Of a stretch of DNA of 64,000 nt, positions 8,234-17,815 are shown piece by piece. The stretch comes from Fimbriimonas ginsengisoli Gsoil 348. GTDB taxonomy: Bacteria > Armatimonadota > Fimbriimonadia > Fimbriimonadales > Fimbriimonadaceae. The stretch's first letter is position 1; every line of letters starts with the position of its first letter. The position numbers and the translations under genes are program-made. A model generated the notes under the pieces. It was not told the DNA's origin, made no database searches, and saw only the letters and a program-made list of their open reading frames with translations. The stretch is from positions 868,001-932,000 of the forward strand of contig NZ_CP007139.1 of assembly GCF_000724625.1 (NCBI RefSeq). The letters are read 5' to 3'.

Positions 8234-10420
8234 GTGCGCATCCTGTACACCCTGACGATCTTCTTGAGCTCCGCTCTGCTGTTCTTGGTGCAGCCGATGG
8301 TGGCGCGGATCATCCTTCCTTCGTATGGCGGCACCGCCAGCGTGTGGACGACCTGCGAGCTCTTTTTCCAAGCCGTCCTCCTCCTGGGTTACGGTTACGC
8401 GCACCTCTCCACGCGTAAGTTAGGCGTCCGGCGTCAACCTTGGCTGCATCTGGCGATCATGGCGGCGGCGCTTCTCACCTTGCCGTTCGTCACGCGAGTT
8501 TCCGGAGGCGCAACCGGCGAAGGCGTGCCCACCCTCCGATTGCTGGCCCAGCTCCTCGTGTTGGTTGGGCTTTCGTTCTTCGCCGTATCGGCGGGAGCCC
8601 CCCTCATCCAACGTTGGTTCGCCGATACCCGCGACCCACATGCCAAGGACCCTTACTTCTTGTATAGCGCCAGCAACCTCGGCAGCATGGTGGCGCTCCT
8701 GGCATATCCCCTGCTCGTCGAGCCACGACTCCGGCTTCCTCAGCAAACCTGGCTCTGGGCGGGCGGATTTGGCCTGCTCGTGGCTCTCATGGCTACCTGC
8801 GCGGCGGCGATGGCCCGCTCTCCCCGACCCGAGGTCGTGGCATCGGAGCCCACTGACGAAGATGTTTTAGTGGACGCAGGGGCGATCACAAACCGGATGC
8901 GCCTAAAGTGGATCGCCCTTTCCGCCGTCCCCTCCAGCCTTCTTCTCGGTGCGACCGCATATATCTCCACCAACGTCGCCCCGATTCCGCTTCTCTGGGT
9001 CGTTCCGCTCGCCCTCTACCTCCTCACCTTCATCCTCGTTTTCAAGAAGCGCCCTTTTATCGGGTCGCGACCCCTGGGCCGGATCGCGGGAATGCTGATC
9101 CCGGCGATCATCGTGATGATCGTGATGGAGGCGTTCATGCCGGCCCTCGCTATCGTCCATCTGTCGGTGTTTTTTATCGTGGCTTGGGCCTGCCACGCTC
9201 GCCTCAGCGAATCGCGCCCCGCGGCGGCGCATCTGACGGAGTTCTACTTCTGGATGTCCGTGGGAGGAGTGCTTGGCGGCGCGTTCAACGCGATCGTCGC
9301 TCCGGTCATCTTCAACACCCTGTTCGAATACCCGCTGGCGCTGATCGCCGCCGCCCTGCTGCTTCCCGCCTATCGGCCGGGGACCAAGGCGAGCATTGCC
9401 GACGCTTACTATCCGATAAGCGTCGGCGTCCTCACGTTCGCGGTCGCAATGGGGATGCTTCGATACGAAGTTCCGCCGAGCCAGATGCGGACGTTCCTCG
9501 CCGTCGGCCTCCCCGCCGTTCTATGTTTCCTAGCCGTCGACCGGCCAGTACGGTTCGGATCGTCTCTCGCCGCGATGATCCTCGTGGCCAACGCCACCGG
9601 CATCGCCTCGGCGGCGAAGGTCATTTTGAGCGAACGAAGCTTCTTCGGTGTCCACCGAGTCCTAGTCTTCGGCGTCCACGACCGATTCCACCAGCTCCTG
9701 CACGGAAACACATTGCACGGACTGCAAAACATGGAGAGACAGAGCGAGCCACTGACCTACTACCACCGAACCGGTCCGATCGGAACCGTCTTCTCCGCGT
9801 TTTCCGGCCCGACCAAGAAAGAAAACGTCGCCCTTGTGGGCCTCGGCGTCGGCTCGATCGCCGCATATGGCGAGCCCGGGCAGCGGATGACGTTCTACGA
9901 AATCGACCCGACGGTGCGGAATTTGGCGACCAATCCCAAGCTCTTCACCTTCGTGCGGAATAGCAGAGCCAAGGTGGACATCGTCATCGGAGACGCCCGG
10001 CTGCAGCTTGCGAAAGCCCCCGACCACAGCTACGGATTGATCGTTCTCGACGCGTTCAGCTCGGACTCGATCCCCGTGCACCTGCTAACCCGCGAAGCGG
10101 GAGCAATGTACCTACGAAAGCTCGCTCCCGGCGGGATCTTGGCGTACCACATCAGCAACCGATATCTGGAGCTCAGCGGAGTCCTCACCGCAATGGCCCG
10201 CGACCTTGGCCTCGTCGCCTATCTCGACGAGGACGCCCCGAGCCGCGATGAAGCCGACGAAGGCAAAACTTCCTCGATCTGGATGATCCTCGCCCGAAAG
10301 AAGGAGGACCTTGGCCCTCTCCAAAAGAACTCCAATTGGAGCGTCCGCGACCTGGATCTCGGCGACAAGGCCTGGACCGACGACTATTCGAACGTCCTGA
10401 GCGTGTTGAAGCAGGAATAG
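8234..10420 (+). CDS. Membrane protein with C-terminal spermidine-synthase-like domain
   Basis: The 728-residue protein starts with a chain of about a dozen hydrophobic segments (residues 1-470; MRILYTLTIFLSSALLFLVQP is the usual opening of this family, of which no more is quoted here). It ends in a Rossmann methyltransferase-like domain from about residue 500. The latter has VALVGLGVGSIAAYG, the acidic loop TFYEIDP and IVLDAFSSDSIPVHLLT, the pattern of the spermidine synthase fold. Proteins of this 'fused MFS/spermidine synthase' class are common in environmental bacteria; whether they make polyamines is not established. The start is a GTG without a clear ribosome site; TATCGT lies nine bases upstream. 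It is monocistronic or reads on into the CorC-like gene 59 bases later. Confidence 0.85.
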   Translation: MRILYTLTIFLSSALLFLVQPMVARIILPSYGGTASVWTTCELFFQAVLLLGYGYAHLSTRKLGVRRQPWLHLAIMAAALLTLPFVTRVSGGATGEGVPTLRLLAQLLVLVGLSFFAVSAGAPLIQRWFADTRDPHAKDPYFLYSASNLGSMVALLAYPLLVEPRLRLPQQTWLWAGGFGLLVALMATCAAAMARSPRPEVVASEPTDEDVLVDAGAITNRMRLKWIALSAVPSSLLLGATAYISTNVAPIPLLWVVPLALYLLTFILVFKKRPFIGSRPLGRIAGMLIPAIIVMIVMEAFMPALAIVHLSVFFIVAWACHARLSESRPAAAHLTEFYFWMSVGGVLGGAFNAIVAPVIFNTLFEYPLALIAAALLLPAYRPGTKASIADAYYPISVGVLTFAVAMGMLRYEVPPSQMRTFLAVGLPAVLCFLAVDRPVRFGSSLAAMILVANATGIASAAKVILSERSFFGVHRVLVFGVHDRFHQLLHGNTLHGLQNMERQSEPLTYYHRTGPIGTVFSAFSGPTKKENVALVGLGVGSIAAYGEPGQRMTFYEIDPTVRNLATNPKLFTFVRNSRAKVDIVIGDARLQLAKAPDHSYGLIVLDAFSSDSIPVHLLTREAGAMYLRKLAPGGILAYHISNRYLELSGVLTAMARDLGLVAYLDEDAPSRDEADEGKTSSIWMILARKKEDLGPLQKNSNWSVRDLDLGDKAWTDDYSNVLSVLKQE

Positions 10421-10479
10421 ATTCGGTAGCGGCTACGTTCCCGCTACAATGGTTCGGTGGAGAGGGCGAAGTTCCGCTG

Positions 10480-11796
10480 ATGTGGATCATAAGCTTGCTG
10501 CTGGTGCTGGGCAGCGTGTTCTTCGTCGCGGCGGAATACTCGATTGTTAGCGCTCGCCGGAGCCGGGTGGATGCGCTGGCGAAGCGTGGAAACAAGCGAG
10601 CGAAGGACCTTGCGAAGGAGCTCGACAACGTCTCCAGCTATGTCGCGGGAAGCCAAATCGGCATCACGATGATCAGCATCGGCGTTGGTTCGATCACCGA
10701 GCCGTTCGTCACCGATCTCTTGACCGAAACCTTCGGCAAGCTCACCTTCTTGCGCGACGCCATCGGTCCGCAAGCCACGAAGACGCTGGGGTATGCGATC
10801 TCCTTCTTTCTGGTGTCGTTCGTCCTCGTGGTCGTGGGCGAGCTTTGCCCGAAGTATTACGCCCTTCGGCGAGCCGAGGAAGTGGCCCTAATTACGTTCC
10901 GGCCGCTCCGATTTTTGTCCATCCTTCTAAGGCCGATTATCTGGCTCGCCCAAAGCACGGCGGGGCTCATTCTTCGGCTGGCCAAGATCGATATCCATGC
11001 TCACGAGGATGAATCGATTCCGAAGGAAGAGCTCCTGATGCTGGTGCAGACCGGCGGGAATGCCGGGGTGCTCGACAAGACGCACGCCGATATGGTCACG
11101 CGGGCGTTGCGGCTCGACGTCTTGGACGCGCGCGACATCATGATCCACCGGCTCGATATCAAGTGGCTGGATGTGGACCTCAATAAGCAGGAGCTCTTCG
11201 CACGCCTGCGTCAGATACCGTTCACCCGGCTCCCGGTTTGCCGCGGGGACATCGACGATATGGTGGGCCTTGCCTATCTTCATGACATCGTGAAGTACAT
11301 GGACGACCGCGACTTTTCGCTTGCCAAAGTCGTGCGTCCGATGGTCGCCATTCCCGAAAACCTCTCGATGGAGAAAATCGTGGAGACGATGCGTACCGAG
11401 AAGACGCAGATGCTCATCGTCATGGACGAATACGGCGGCACGAGCGGTCTCGTCACCTTGGAGGACGTGGTCGAAGAGGTTTTTGGCGAGCTCGAGGACC
11501 GTCTGGAGAGCGAGCGGCCTCCGATCGAGCAACTGCCCGGAAACCGAGTTTCGGCGCGGGCGGACATCCGGTTCGACGAGCTGGTGTCCCGTCTAAGTTT
11601 GCCGATCGACCCGGGGGAGAACACCGACACGCTCGCGACGATCATGATCGACGCTCTCGAACGCGTGCCGAGGCCGGGAGACAGCGTGAAGACCAATCTC
11701 GGCCTGATGCGGGTGGAGAACATGGCCAGGCGGCGGATCACCCGCGTCTCCATCCAGCTCGCCCCCGAGCTGATCCAGCCGGCCGAAGAAGAATAA
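10480..11796 (+). CDS. HlyC/CorC family protein (CNNM-CBS pair-CorC_HlyC)
   Basis: The 438-residue protein has an N-terminal CNNM/DUF21 membrane domain (about residues 1-190, with AAEYSIVSARRSRVDALAKRG and GVGSITEPF), two CBS motifs (about 205-330, HRLDIKWLDVDL and KTQMLIVMDEYGGTSGLVTLED) and a C-terminal CorC_HlyC domain (about 345-425). Members are linked to magnesium/cobalt efflux or membrane ion homeostasis; CBS domains bind adenosyl nucleotides. I start at the ATG at 10480. Longer in-frame starts upstream run into the preceding gene and lack hydrophobic character. GGTGGAGAGGG upstream can serve as ribosome site. The next gene begins four bases after its stop. Confidence 0.9.
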   Translation: MWIISLLLVLGSVFFVAAEYSIVSARRSRVDALAKRGNKRAKDLAKELDNVSSYVAGSQIGITMISIGVGSITEPFVTDLLTETFGKLTFLRDAIGPQATKTLGYAISFFLVSFVLVVVGELCPKYYALRRAEEVALITFRPLRFLSILLRPIIWLAQSTAGLILRLAKIDIHAHEDESIPKEELLMLVQTGGNAGVLDKTHADMVTRALRLDVLDARDIMIHRLDIKWLDVDLNKQELFARLRQIPFTRLPVCRGDIDDMVGLAYLHDIVKYMDDRDFSLAKVVRPMVAIPENLSMEKIVETMRTEKTQMLIVMDEYGGTSGLVTLEDVVEEVFGELEDRLESERPPIEQLPGNRVSARADIRFDELVSRLSLPIDPGENTDTLATIMIDALERVPRPGDSVKTNLGLMRVENMARRRITRVSIQLAPELIQPAEEE

Positions 11797-11800
11797 TCCC

Positions 11801-13009
11801 ATGCCCTCCATCGCCGAGATCCGCTCCTGGTTTCCCACGCTGACCGACGACTTTGCGTTCTTGGAGAACGCGGGAGGTTCTCAGGTGCCGGCGGTGGTTG
11901 CGGACGGAGTCCGGGACTACATGCTCTCGAGCTACGTGCAGCTCGGCGCCGGGTACGAGCAGTCGAAGAGGGCGACCGCGGTCAATGAAGCCGCCCATGC
12001 ATTCATCGAGACGTTCGTAAACGCGGAAGGGGTTGGCCGGGTCATTCTTGGACCCTCGACCACGGCTCTCACTACGATTCTCGCCGCTTCTTACGGGGAA
12101 ACGCTGAGACCGGGCGACGAAATCGTCATCGCGGAGACGAACCATGAAGCGAATGCCGGACCCTGGGCGCGGTTGGAACGGTACGGCGCCAAAATTCGGA
12201 TTTGGAAAGTCGACCCGACGACCTACGAGTGTCCCCTCTCGGCTCTGGAGGAGATGCTGAACGAGCGGACGCGGATCGTGGCGCTCCCCCACGTGTCAAA
12301 CCTTCTGGGCCACGTGGTGGATGTCAAAGCAGTTACCGAGGCGGCCCACCGGGTGGGAGCGAGGGTCATCGCCGACGGAGTCGCTTACGCCCCTCACCGA
12401 GCGATCGACGTGGCGGAGTGGGGCGTCGATTGGTACGTGTACTCGACCTACAAGGTGTTCGGGCCGCATATGGCGGCGCTGTTCGGCCGCCACGACGCGC
12501 TCGCCGAGCTGACCGGTCCTAACCACTTTTTCATCCCGACCTCGTCGATCCCCTACACATTTGAGCTGGGAGGCGCGTCGCATGAGGGATGCGCCGGGCT
12601 CCTGGCGGTTCAACCCTTTCTCCGCTTCTTAGCGGGCCGGGAATCTGACGATCGCGAGACGGTGGTGAAGGCTTTCGATGAGATCGAGAGGTTGGAGCTG
12701 CCGCTGCAGTACCGAGTCATGAATTACTTGCGGGAAAAACCGGGGGTGACAATCGTCGGGCCCGGGAAACCGGACCGGTCTTGCGTCGGCACCATCAGCT
12801 TCGTGAGCGACCGGGTCGCGAGCGACGCGGTCTCGGCCCACACCGACTCGCGCGGCGTCGGCATTCGCCACGGGCACATGTACGCCTATCGGCTTTGCCA
12901 ATCTTTGGGAATCCCTACCGATCCCGGCGTGGTCCGGATCAGTCTCCTTCACTACAACACCGACGCCGAGCTCGATCGGCTTTTCGCCGCCCTCGACGAA
13001 GTACTTTGA
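11801..13009 (+). CDS. Cysteine desulfurase-like class V aminotransferase
   Basis: The 402-residue PLP enzyme has the class V fold: FLENAGGSQVP at the N-terminus, STTALTTIL for phosphate binding, ADGVAYAPHRAIDV with the cofactor aspartate, and YSTYKVFGPHMAALFG with the Schiff-base lysine. This is the VC1184-like branch (TIGR01976) annotated as 'cysteine desulfurase-like'. The loop cysteine of true SufS/IscS is not evident, so sulfur transfer is doubtful; the reaction is unknown. It starts four bases after the CorC-like stop and is probably translated from the same mRNA. Confidence 0.85.
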   Translation: MPSIAEIRSWFPTLTDDFAFLENAGGSQVPAVVADGVRDYMLSSYVQLGAGYEQSKRATAVNEAAHAFIETFVNAEGVGRVILGPSTTALTTILAASYGETLRPGDEIVIAETNHEANAGPWARLERYGAKIRIWKVDPTTYECPLSALEEMLNERTRIVALPHVSNLLGHVVDVKAVTEAAHRVGARVIADGVAYAPHRAIDVAEWGVDWYVYSTYKVFGPHMAALFGRHDALAELTGPNHFFIPTSSIPYTFELGGASHEGCAGLLAVQPFLRFLAGRESDDRETVVKAFDEIERLELPLQYRVMNYLREKPGVTIVGPGKPDRSCVGTISFVSDRVASDAVSAHTDSRGVGIRHGHMYAYRLCQSLGIPTDPGVVRISLLHYNTDAELDRLFAALDEVL

Positions 13010-13047
13010 CCAACACGGTGTGATACGATGACGGCCAGGATTTTCAC

Positions 13048-13518
13048 TTGAGCGAAGTCACTCCACCGCCACCCATCGCCGTTCCGGAGCCGCCCCAATT
13101 CTATGAGGAGCCAACTCCGCTGGGGAAACTGCCGTTTCCTCCGTTCGTGAAAGTACTCGCGGCGGTTACCGCAATCGCTTTCGTGTTCGGCCTGGTTCGG
13201 GCGCCGGCCGCCATCGGAAGAGGAATCGCCTACGAACGGGTAGGGCGATTAGAGCAGGCCAAGCGTTTTGACGAAGCGGTGAAACAGCTCGAGCCGATTT
13301 TGGAGAAATATCCAACGGCGGAGGAGGTTCGGATCGACCTCATTCGAGATTACATCGGCGCGGATCGACTAGAGGACGCGGCTAAGACTCTCGATTGGTT
13401 CAGCGGCAGGCAGATCACCAACGAGCAGAAGGACACGCTCGACGGATTGGAAAAGGCGCTGATCGACAGAGCCAAGGCTGAAAACCCCGACGGATTCAGC
13501 GAGGCTGGGAAAGCATGA
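13048..13518 (+). CDS. Small membrane-anchored protein with TPR-like C-terminus
   Basis: The 156-residue product has a proline-rich cytoplasmic N-terminus (EVTPPPPIAVPEPPQF), one hydrophobic segment (VKVLAAVTAIAFVFGLV, about residues 34-50) and a helical part with TPR-like spacing (YERVGRLEQAKRFDEAVKQL). The start is a TTG at 13048 with AGGA seven bases before it; the ATG at 13028 gives only a seven-codon frame. The last four bases overlap the next gene (ATGA), so the two are co-translated and likely work together, perhaps as an anchor or scaffold for the peptidase. I do not recognise a named family. Confidence 0.65.
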   Translation: MSEVTPPPPIAVPEPPQFYEEPTPLGKLPFPPFVKVLAAVTAIAFVFGLVRAPAAIGRGIAYERVGRLEQAKRFDEAVKQLEPILEKYPTAEEVRIDLIRDYIGADRLEDAAKTLDWFSGRQITNEQKDTLDGLEKALIDRAKAENPDGFSEAGKA

Positions 13519-14054
13519 TTCCGGGATTCATTATCACTTGGTTGACCTTCCCGGGAGTCATCGTCCACGAGCTGGCCCATGCCCTCTTCTGTCGACTCTT
13601 TGGATTGGATATCTATGCGGTCCAATATTTCCAGTTCAGCACGGGATTCGGGCAACCGGCGGGTTATGTCATCCATCGCCGGGCGAAACATGCGTGGCAG
13701 GACACCCTTGTCGGCATCGGGCCATTTTTCGTTAACACGATTTTGGGAGCGGTCATTGCGGCGCCCGCGGCAATCCCGGTTCTGAAGTTCCATGGTGGCG
13801 ACGTCCTCGATTGGCTGCTCATGTGGCTGGGGGTTTCCATCGCTATGCACTCGTTTCCGAGCACCGGGGACGCCGCCTCGATATGGTCATCCGTCACCGA
13901 CAAAGAGACGCCGATTTGGACGAAGGCGTTGGGAATTCCAATCGTCGGCGTTATCTACCTTGGCGCACTGGCCTCGATTTTCTGGCTCGACCTCCTCTAC
14001 GGGGTCGCGGTTGCCGGCTTCCTTCCTGGGCTGCTCGTGAACCTGCTGGCTTAG
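13515..14054 (+). CDS. Integral membrane zinc metalloprotease (HExxH, M50-like)
   Basis: The 179-residue polytopic protein carries HELAHALFC at about residue 20 inside the first hydrophobic segment, the zinc-binding HExxH of M50/DUF3267-type membrane proteases. A later SFPSTGDAAS loop could supply the third ligand (D). About five membrane segments are present. Its substrate is unknown. It overlaps the TPR-like gene by four bases and ends facing the aldehyde dehydrogenase gene with a four-base overlap of the two stops. Confidence 0.7.
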   Translation: MIPGFIITWLTFPGVIVHELAHALFCRLFGLDIYAVQYFQFSTGFGQPAGYVIHRRAKHAWQDTLVGIGPFFVNTILGAVIAAPAAIPVLKFHGGDVLDWLLMWLGVSIAMHSFPSTGDAASIWSSVTDKETPIWTKALGIPIVGVIYLGALASIFWLDLLYGVAVAGFLPGLLVNLLA

Positions 14055-15619
14055 CGCTGCAGGGTTCCATCGATTAGGCGCCAGATACCCCGCGGATTTC
14101 CGTCCTGAAGCTCCGCCGGCAAGAACCGGTTCGGCAGGTTCTGGAAAGCGACCGGGCGGACGAAGCGGAAAATCGCCGCGGTGCCTACGCTCGTCGATCG
14201 AGAATCGGTGGTGGCCGGATACGGTCCGCCATGCTGCATCGACGGGCATACCTCGACTCCGGTAGGGAATCCGTCGACCACGACCCGGCCCGCGATTCCG
14301 GCGAGAACCGGAAGGAGGGCGGCCAGCGATTCGTCGTCGGCGTCGGACCGGTGAACGGAGGCGGTCAATTGACCGTGAAGCGCTTGGGCAACCGCCACTA
14401 GCTCGTCGAAGTCTTGGCAGCGCACCGCAATCGCGCCGGGCCCGAATAACTCCTCCGCCAGCTCCGGACGCTGGAGAAAGTGCTCGGCGGAAGTGGAAAA
14501 AAGAGCGGGGGCGGCTCGATTCTCGTTGAAAAAGAGCGCGGTCAGCGAGGAGTGTTGCGACCAGGCGGCGACCCCTTGGTCGTACCGCTCGCAGATCGCA
14601 TCGGTGAGCATTGTGCCGGGGGCAACTTCGCCGAGCTTGGCGGCCACGCTCCAAAGCATCGATTCGAATGCCTCTCCATCGATGCCGATCAAGATGCCGG
14701 GGTTGGTGCAGAACTGCCCGACCCCCATGACCAGCGAGTCCGCGTACCCTTTCGAGATCGCTTCGCCTCTCTCCGCAAGTGCGCCGGGGAGGACGAACAG
14801 AGGGTTGACGCTTCCCATCTCGGCAAAGACCGGAATCGGGCGGGGTCGAGCGGCGGCCAGGTTGTAAAGTGCCCGCCCGGCGGTGCGCGAACCGGTAAAA
14901 GCTACCGCTTCGATTTCGGGGCGCTCTACCAGCTCCCTCCCGACTTCCGCTCCGCCATGGACGAGGGAGAAGACGCCGTCCGGCATTCCGCTTGCCTCTG
15001 CGGCGGCGAGAATCGCCCGCGCCACCATCTCCGAGGTGCCGGGGTGAGCCGGGTGCCCCTTCACGATCACCGGGCATCCGGAGGCGAGCGCACTGGCGGT
15101 GTCTCCTCCCGCCACTGAGAAGGCGAGGGGAAAATTCGACGCTCCAAACACGGCCACCGGACCGATGGGCATGAGCATCCGGCGGATGTCGGGCTTGGGA
15201 ACGGGGGCTCGATCTGGCTGCGCCAAGTCGATTCGCGCGTCGACCCAAGAGCCCTCGCGGATGAGCGCGGCGAACATTCGAAGCTGGCCGCAGGTCCGGC
15301 CGCGCTCACCGGTTAGCCGCGCGAGCGGCAATCCCGATTCGGCATGGGCTCGCTCGATCAGGGGATCTCCGAGCCGCTCGATCCCCGACGCGATCGCTTC
15401 CAAAAACGACGCTCTGGCCTCCGAAGTTAAGGAAGCGTAGACCGGAAACGCGGCGGCGGCTTTCCGCGCTGCTTCCGCGACTTCCTCCGGGGTGGCAAAG
15501 ATGAACTCGGGCTCCAGCGGGCGGCCATCCTGGCGCGCGGACGCTCGGATTCGCTCCGCCCCATCCGCGGACGGCGAGGAGCCGATGAAGTTGCTACCGG
15601 AAAGTGAAACGTCAAGCAT
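14051..15619 (-). CDS. 2-oxoglutarate semialdehyde dehydrogenase (hydroxyproline pathway)
   Basis: The 522-residue NAD(P)-dependent aldehyde dehydrogenase has the cofactor motif FTGSRTAGRALY, the catalytic glutamate in FAEMGSVNPLF and the nucleophilic cysteine in GQFCTNPG. GQFCT.PG is characteristic of the type III ketoglutarate semialdehyde dehydrogenases. It oxidises 2-oxoglutarate semialdehyde, the last intermediate of 4-hydroxyproline breakdown, to 2-oxoglutarate. It is the last gene of a four-gene operon and overlaps the preceding dehydrogenase gene by eight bases. The context makes the specific substrate likely, whereas sequence alone would allow other semialdehydes. Confidence 0.87.
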   Translation of the reverse strand: MLDVSLSGSNFIGSSPSADGAERIRASARQDGRPLEPEFIFATPEEVAEAARKAAAAFPVYASLTSEARASFLEAIASGIERLGDPLIERAHAESGLPLARLTGERGRTCGQLRMFAALIREGSWVDARIDLAQPDRAPVPKPDIRRMLMPIGPVAVFGASNFPLAFSVAGGDTASALASGCPVIVKGHPAHPGTSEMVARAILAAAEASGMPDGVFSLVHGGAEVGRELVERPEIEAVAFTGSRTAGRALYNLAAARPRPIPVFAEMGSVNPLFVLPGALAERGEAISKGYADSLVMGVGQFCTNPGILIGIDGEAFESMLWSVAAKLGEVAPGTMLTDAICERYDQGVAAWSQHSSLTALFFNENRAAPALFSTSAEHFLQRPELAEELFGPGAIAVRCQDFDELVAVAQALHGQLTASVHRSDADDESLAALLPVLAGIAGRVVVDGFPTGVEVCPSMQHGGPYPATTDSRSTSVGTAAIFRFVRPVAFQNLPNRFLPAELQDGNPRGIWRLIDGTLQR

Positions 15620-16856
15620 ATCGATCGGGAGAAAGGAGGTTCAGGGCAATGGAAGGGGTGTCGTTCGCCGCGAGCTCGGCGACCAGTTTCCCACTGATGG
15701 GACCCAGACTCATCCCCATCATGGCGTGTCCCGTGGCCACGATGAGATTTCGGTATCTCTTCGGTCTTCCGATGTACGGCAGACCGTCCGGAGAACAGGG
15801 GCGCAGTCCGGTCCAAACCGGCGACTTTTCAAGGCTTCCGGGGGTGAAGTTTGGGTAGTAGCGGGGGATGCTACTTCGAATCCCCTCGACTCTCGCGGGA
15901 TTCTGGCGAAGTCCGGGAGGACCAAGTTCCATAGTCCCGACGAAACGCACTCCGTCGGTCATCGGCGTCACCGCGATGCGGGCTTCGACGAGGATCGCAG
16001 GCAGCGACGGCGTTTCCGGAGGATTGGCGACGGTCAACCCGTACCCTTTACCGGCCAGCATCGGCAATCGCAATCCGAGCTTGCGGGCGACCTGGCCCGA
16101 CCAAGCGCCGGTGGCAAGAACGAACTCGTCCGCCTCAACACCGCCGGCGGCTTGGATGTGGTTATCCGCAGTGCGAAAATCGTCTCCGGCGAGGCCGTCC
16201 CGGATTTCGCCGCCGGCCGCCAGGATGCGCCCGCGCATTTCCCGCATGAACGTGGCCGGAGTGAGGTGGGCGTCGTCCAAGAAATGGACGCCCCCGGCCA
16301 CCTCCATCCATACATTTGGTTCGACCGCCGCTACTCCTTGTCCATCGAGCACCACTGCCTTCAACCCCAGTTTGTTTGCGTCCTCGGCCAAGCGGGCTTC
16401 CGCGTCAAGCGCTTTCGCGGTCTGGCAGAGCATTAGGAGTCCACGCTCTTCGTACCCAACTTCCGGGGCCATTCCCACGACCAGCTCTTCGTAAATGGCG
16501 CGGCTCGCCAGGTTGAGATCGCGCAAGAGCGGGGCGCTCCGGGCGACATGGGCCTGGTTGGAGGCGCGCATGAAGCGTACGGTCCAGTCGAGGGCTTCCA
16601 GATTCCATGGCCGGTCAAATCCAAACGGACTGCGGCGGTTGGCCATCATCTTGATCCCCATCGCCATCATCCCGGGGGCGGCGAGCGGGACAAAGTGACT
16701 TGGGACGACGATCCCGCCGTTGCCGTATGAGCAGCCGTTGCCGGGTTCGGCATCTCGCTCCAGGATCGTCACTCGAAACCCGCGTCGCAGCATGGCTTCG
16801 GCCGCGCATAGACCGATCACGCCCGCCCCGATGACTACGACGTGCTTGCCTGCCAT
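15612..16856 (-). CDS. FAD-dependent D-amino-acid dehydrogenase, probable cis-4-hydroxy-D-proline dehydrogenase
   Basis: The 414-residue DAO-family flavoprotein begins with the FAD Rossmann motif VVVIGAGVIGLCAAEAMLRRG and an acidic end to strand 2 (ILERD). It ends with CSPDGLPYIGRP and ATGHAMMGMSLGP, the DadA-type C-terminus. It would oxidise cis-4-hydroxy-D-proline made by the epimerase to 1-pyrroline-4-hydroxy-2-carboxylate, passing electrons to the respiratory chain. I chose the ATG at 16856, which forms a TGATG overlap with the epimerase stop; a TTG 18 bases upstream is the alternative. The call as hydroxyproline rather than general D-amino-acid dehydrogenase rests on the operon. Confidence 0.85.
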   Translation of the reverse strand: MAGKHVVVIGAGVIGLCAAEAMLRRGFRVTILERDAEPGNGCSYGNGGIVVPSHFVPLAAPGMMAMGIKMMANRRSPFGFDRPWNLEALDWTVRFMRASNQAHVARSAPLLRDLNLASRAIYEELVVGMAPEVGYEERGLLMLCQTAKALDAEARLAEDANKLGLKAVVLDGQGVAAVEPNVWMEVAGGVHFLDDAHLTPATFMREMRGRILAAGGEIRDGLAGDDFRTADNHIQAAGGVEADEFVLATGAWSGQVARKLGLRLPMLAGKGYGLTVANPPETPSLPAILVEARIAVTPMTDGVRFVGTMELGPPGLRQNPARVEGIRSSIPRYYPNFTPGSLEKSPVWTGLRPCSPDGLPYIGRPKRYRNLIVATGHAMMGMSLGPISGKLVAELAANDTPSIALNLLSPDRYA

Positions 16857-17815
16857 CAGACGCCCATCCCCCAACGGAGGGGGTCTTGGTTGTCGAAATA
16901 AAGATCCGTTTGAGCGGTAATGAAGGCTCTGCCCACGACTGTCGGGATAACCCCGCCTTCAACCGCCTCGACCTTGCCCCTGAACACGGAGCCGGTGACG
17001 CTCTCCTGGGAGTACCACTCCCCTTCCTTCAATTTCCCAGCCGAGTAGAGACAAGCGAGCTTGGCGCTCGTGCCGGTACCGCAGGGTGACCGGTCATATG
17101 CGCCGCCGGGGCATAGAACAAAGTTTCTGGAATCCGAATTGGCCCCGGTCGGCTCGCCGAAGAGCTCGATGTGGTCGATCTCCGCCCCATCCGCTCCGGT
17201 GATCCCCTCGCGCTCCAGTGCGCGACGGATTCGCCAGCAGATGTCCGTCAACTCCGCCGACCGGTCCAGCTCGATTTCGAAATGAGGCTCGTGCACGATG
17301 TAGAACCAGTTCCCCCCGTAGCCTACGTCCCCCACGACCGAGCCGAGACCCGGGACGTCAATGCGGACGCCGGCCAGGTGACGGTAACTCACGACGTTCC
17401 GGATCGACACTTCCCCATTTTCGAGCAGCTCGGCAGACACCGTCCCCACCGGGGTATCGATCTTCACCTCACCAGGCTGGACGCGTTGCTGCAGTCGAAG
17501 CGTTTCGACTACCCCAATCGTACCGTGACCGCACATCCCTAGGTAGCCGACATTGTTGAAAAACACGACGCCCACCGTCGAGCCCTCGTTCACCGGTTTG
17601 GTCAGGATCGCTCCGACGAGCACATCGTTGCCTCGAGGCTCGTTCACGATCCCTGCCCGCAGGTGATCGAACCGGCGGGCAAAATCGTCCCGCCGATCGC
17701 CCATCGTCTCGCCAGCCAGCGGGATCCCGCCTTCGAGGACGACCCGCGTCGGTTCGCCGCCGGTGTGGGAATCGATGACGGCGATTCTCAACGTTTCCGC
17801 GTGGGGGAGGCTCAT
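16856..17815 (-). CDS. 4-hydroxyproline 2-epimerase (proline racemase family)
   Basis: The 319-residue protein has both catalytic cysteines of the proline racemase fold: MCGHGTIG (first Cys, about residue 88) and DRSPCGTGTSAKLA (second, about 235-240). Their presence argues for epimerase or racemase and against trans-3-hydroxyproline dehydratase, which has Thr at the second site. It interconverts trans-4-hydroxy-L-proline and cis-4-hydroxy-D-proline in the cytoplasm. The start ATG at 17815 overlaps the stop of the deaminase gene as ATGA, and these bases belong to a palindromic repeat. The frame remains open far upstream (to 18151), but that stretch is a shadow of the deaminase gene. Confidence 0.9.
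   Translation of the reverse strand: MSLPHAETLRIAVIDSHTGGEPTRVVLEGGIPLAGETMGDRRDDFARRFDHLRAGIVNEPRGNDVLVGAILTKPVNEGSTVGVVFFNNVGYLGMCGHGTIGVVETLRLQQRVQPGEVKIDTPVGTVSAELLENGEVSIRNVVSYRHLAGVRIDVPGLGSVVGDVGYGGNWFYIVHEPHFEIELDRSAELTDICWRIRRALEREGITGADGAEIDHIELFGEPTGANSDSRNFVLCPGGAYDRSPCGTGTSAKLACLYSAGKLKEGEWYSQESVTGSVFRGKVEAVEGGVIPTVVGRAFITAQTDLYFDNQDPLRWGMGV

Noticed and set aside
8908-9963. Arginine/proline-rich open frame of 351 codons
   Set aside because: It is a shifted-frame shadow of the spermidine-synthase-like gene, as shown by its composition and lack of any motif.
13887-15248. Arginine-rich open frame of 453 codons
   Set aside because: It is a shifted-frame shadow of the aldehyde dehydrogenase gene and crosses the opposite-strand protease gene.
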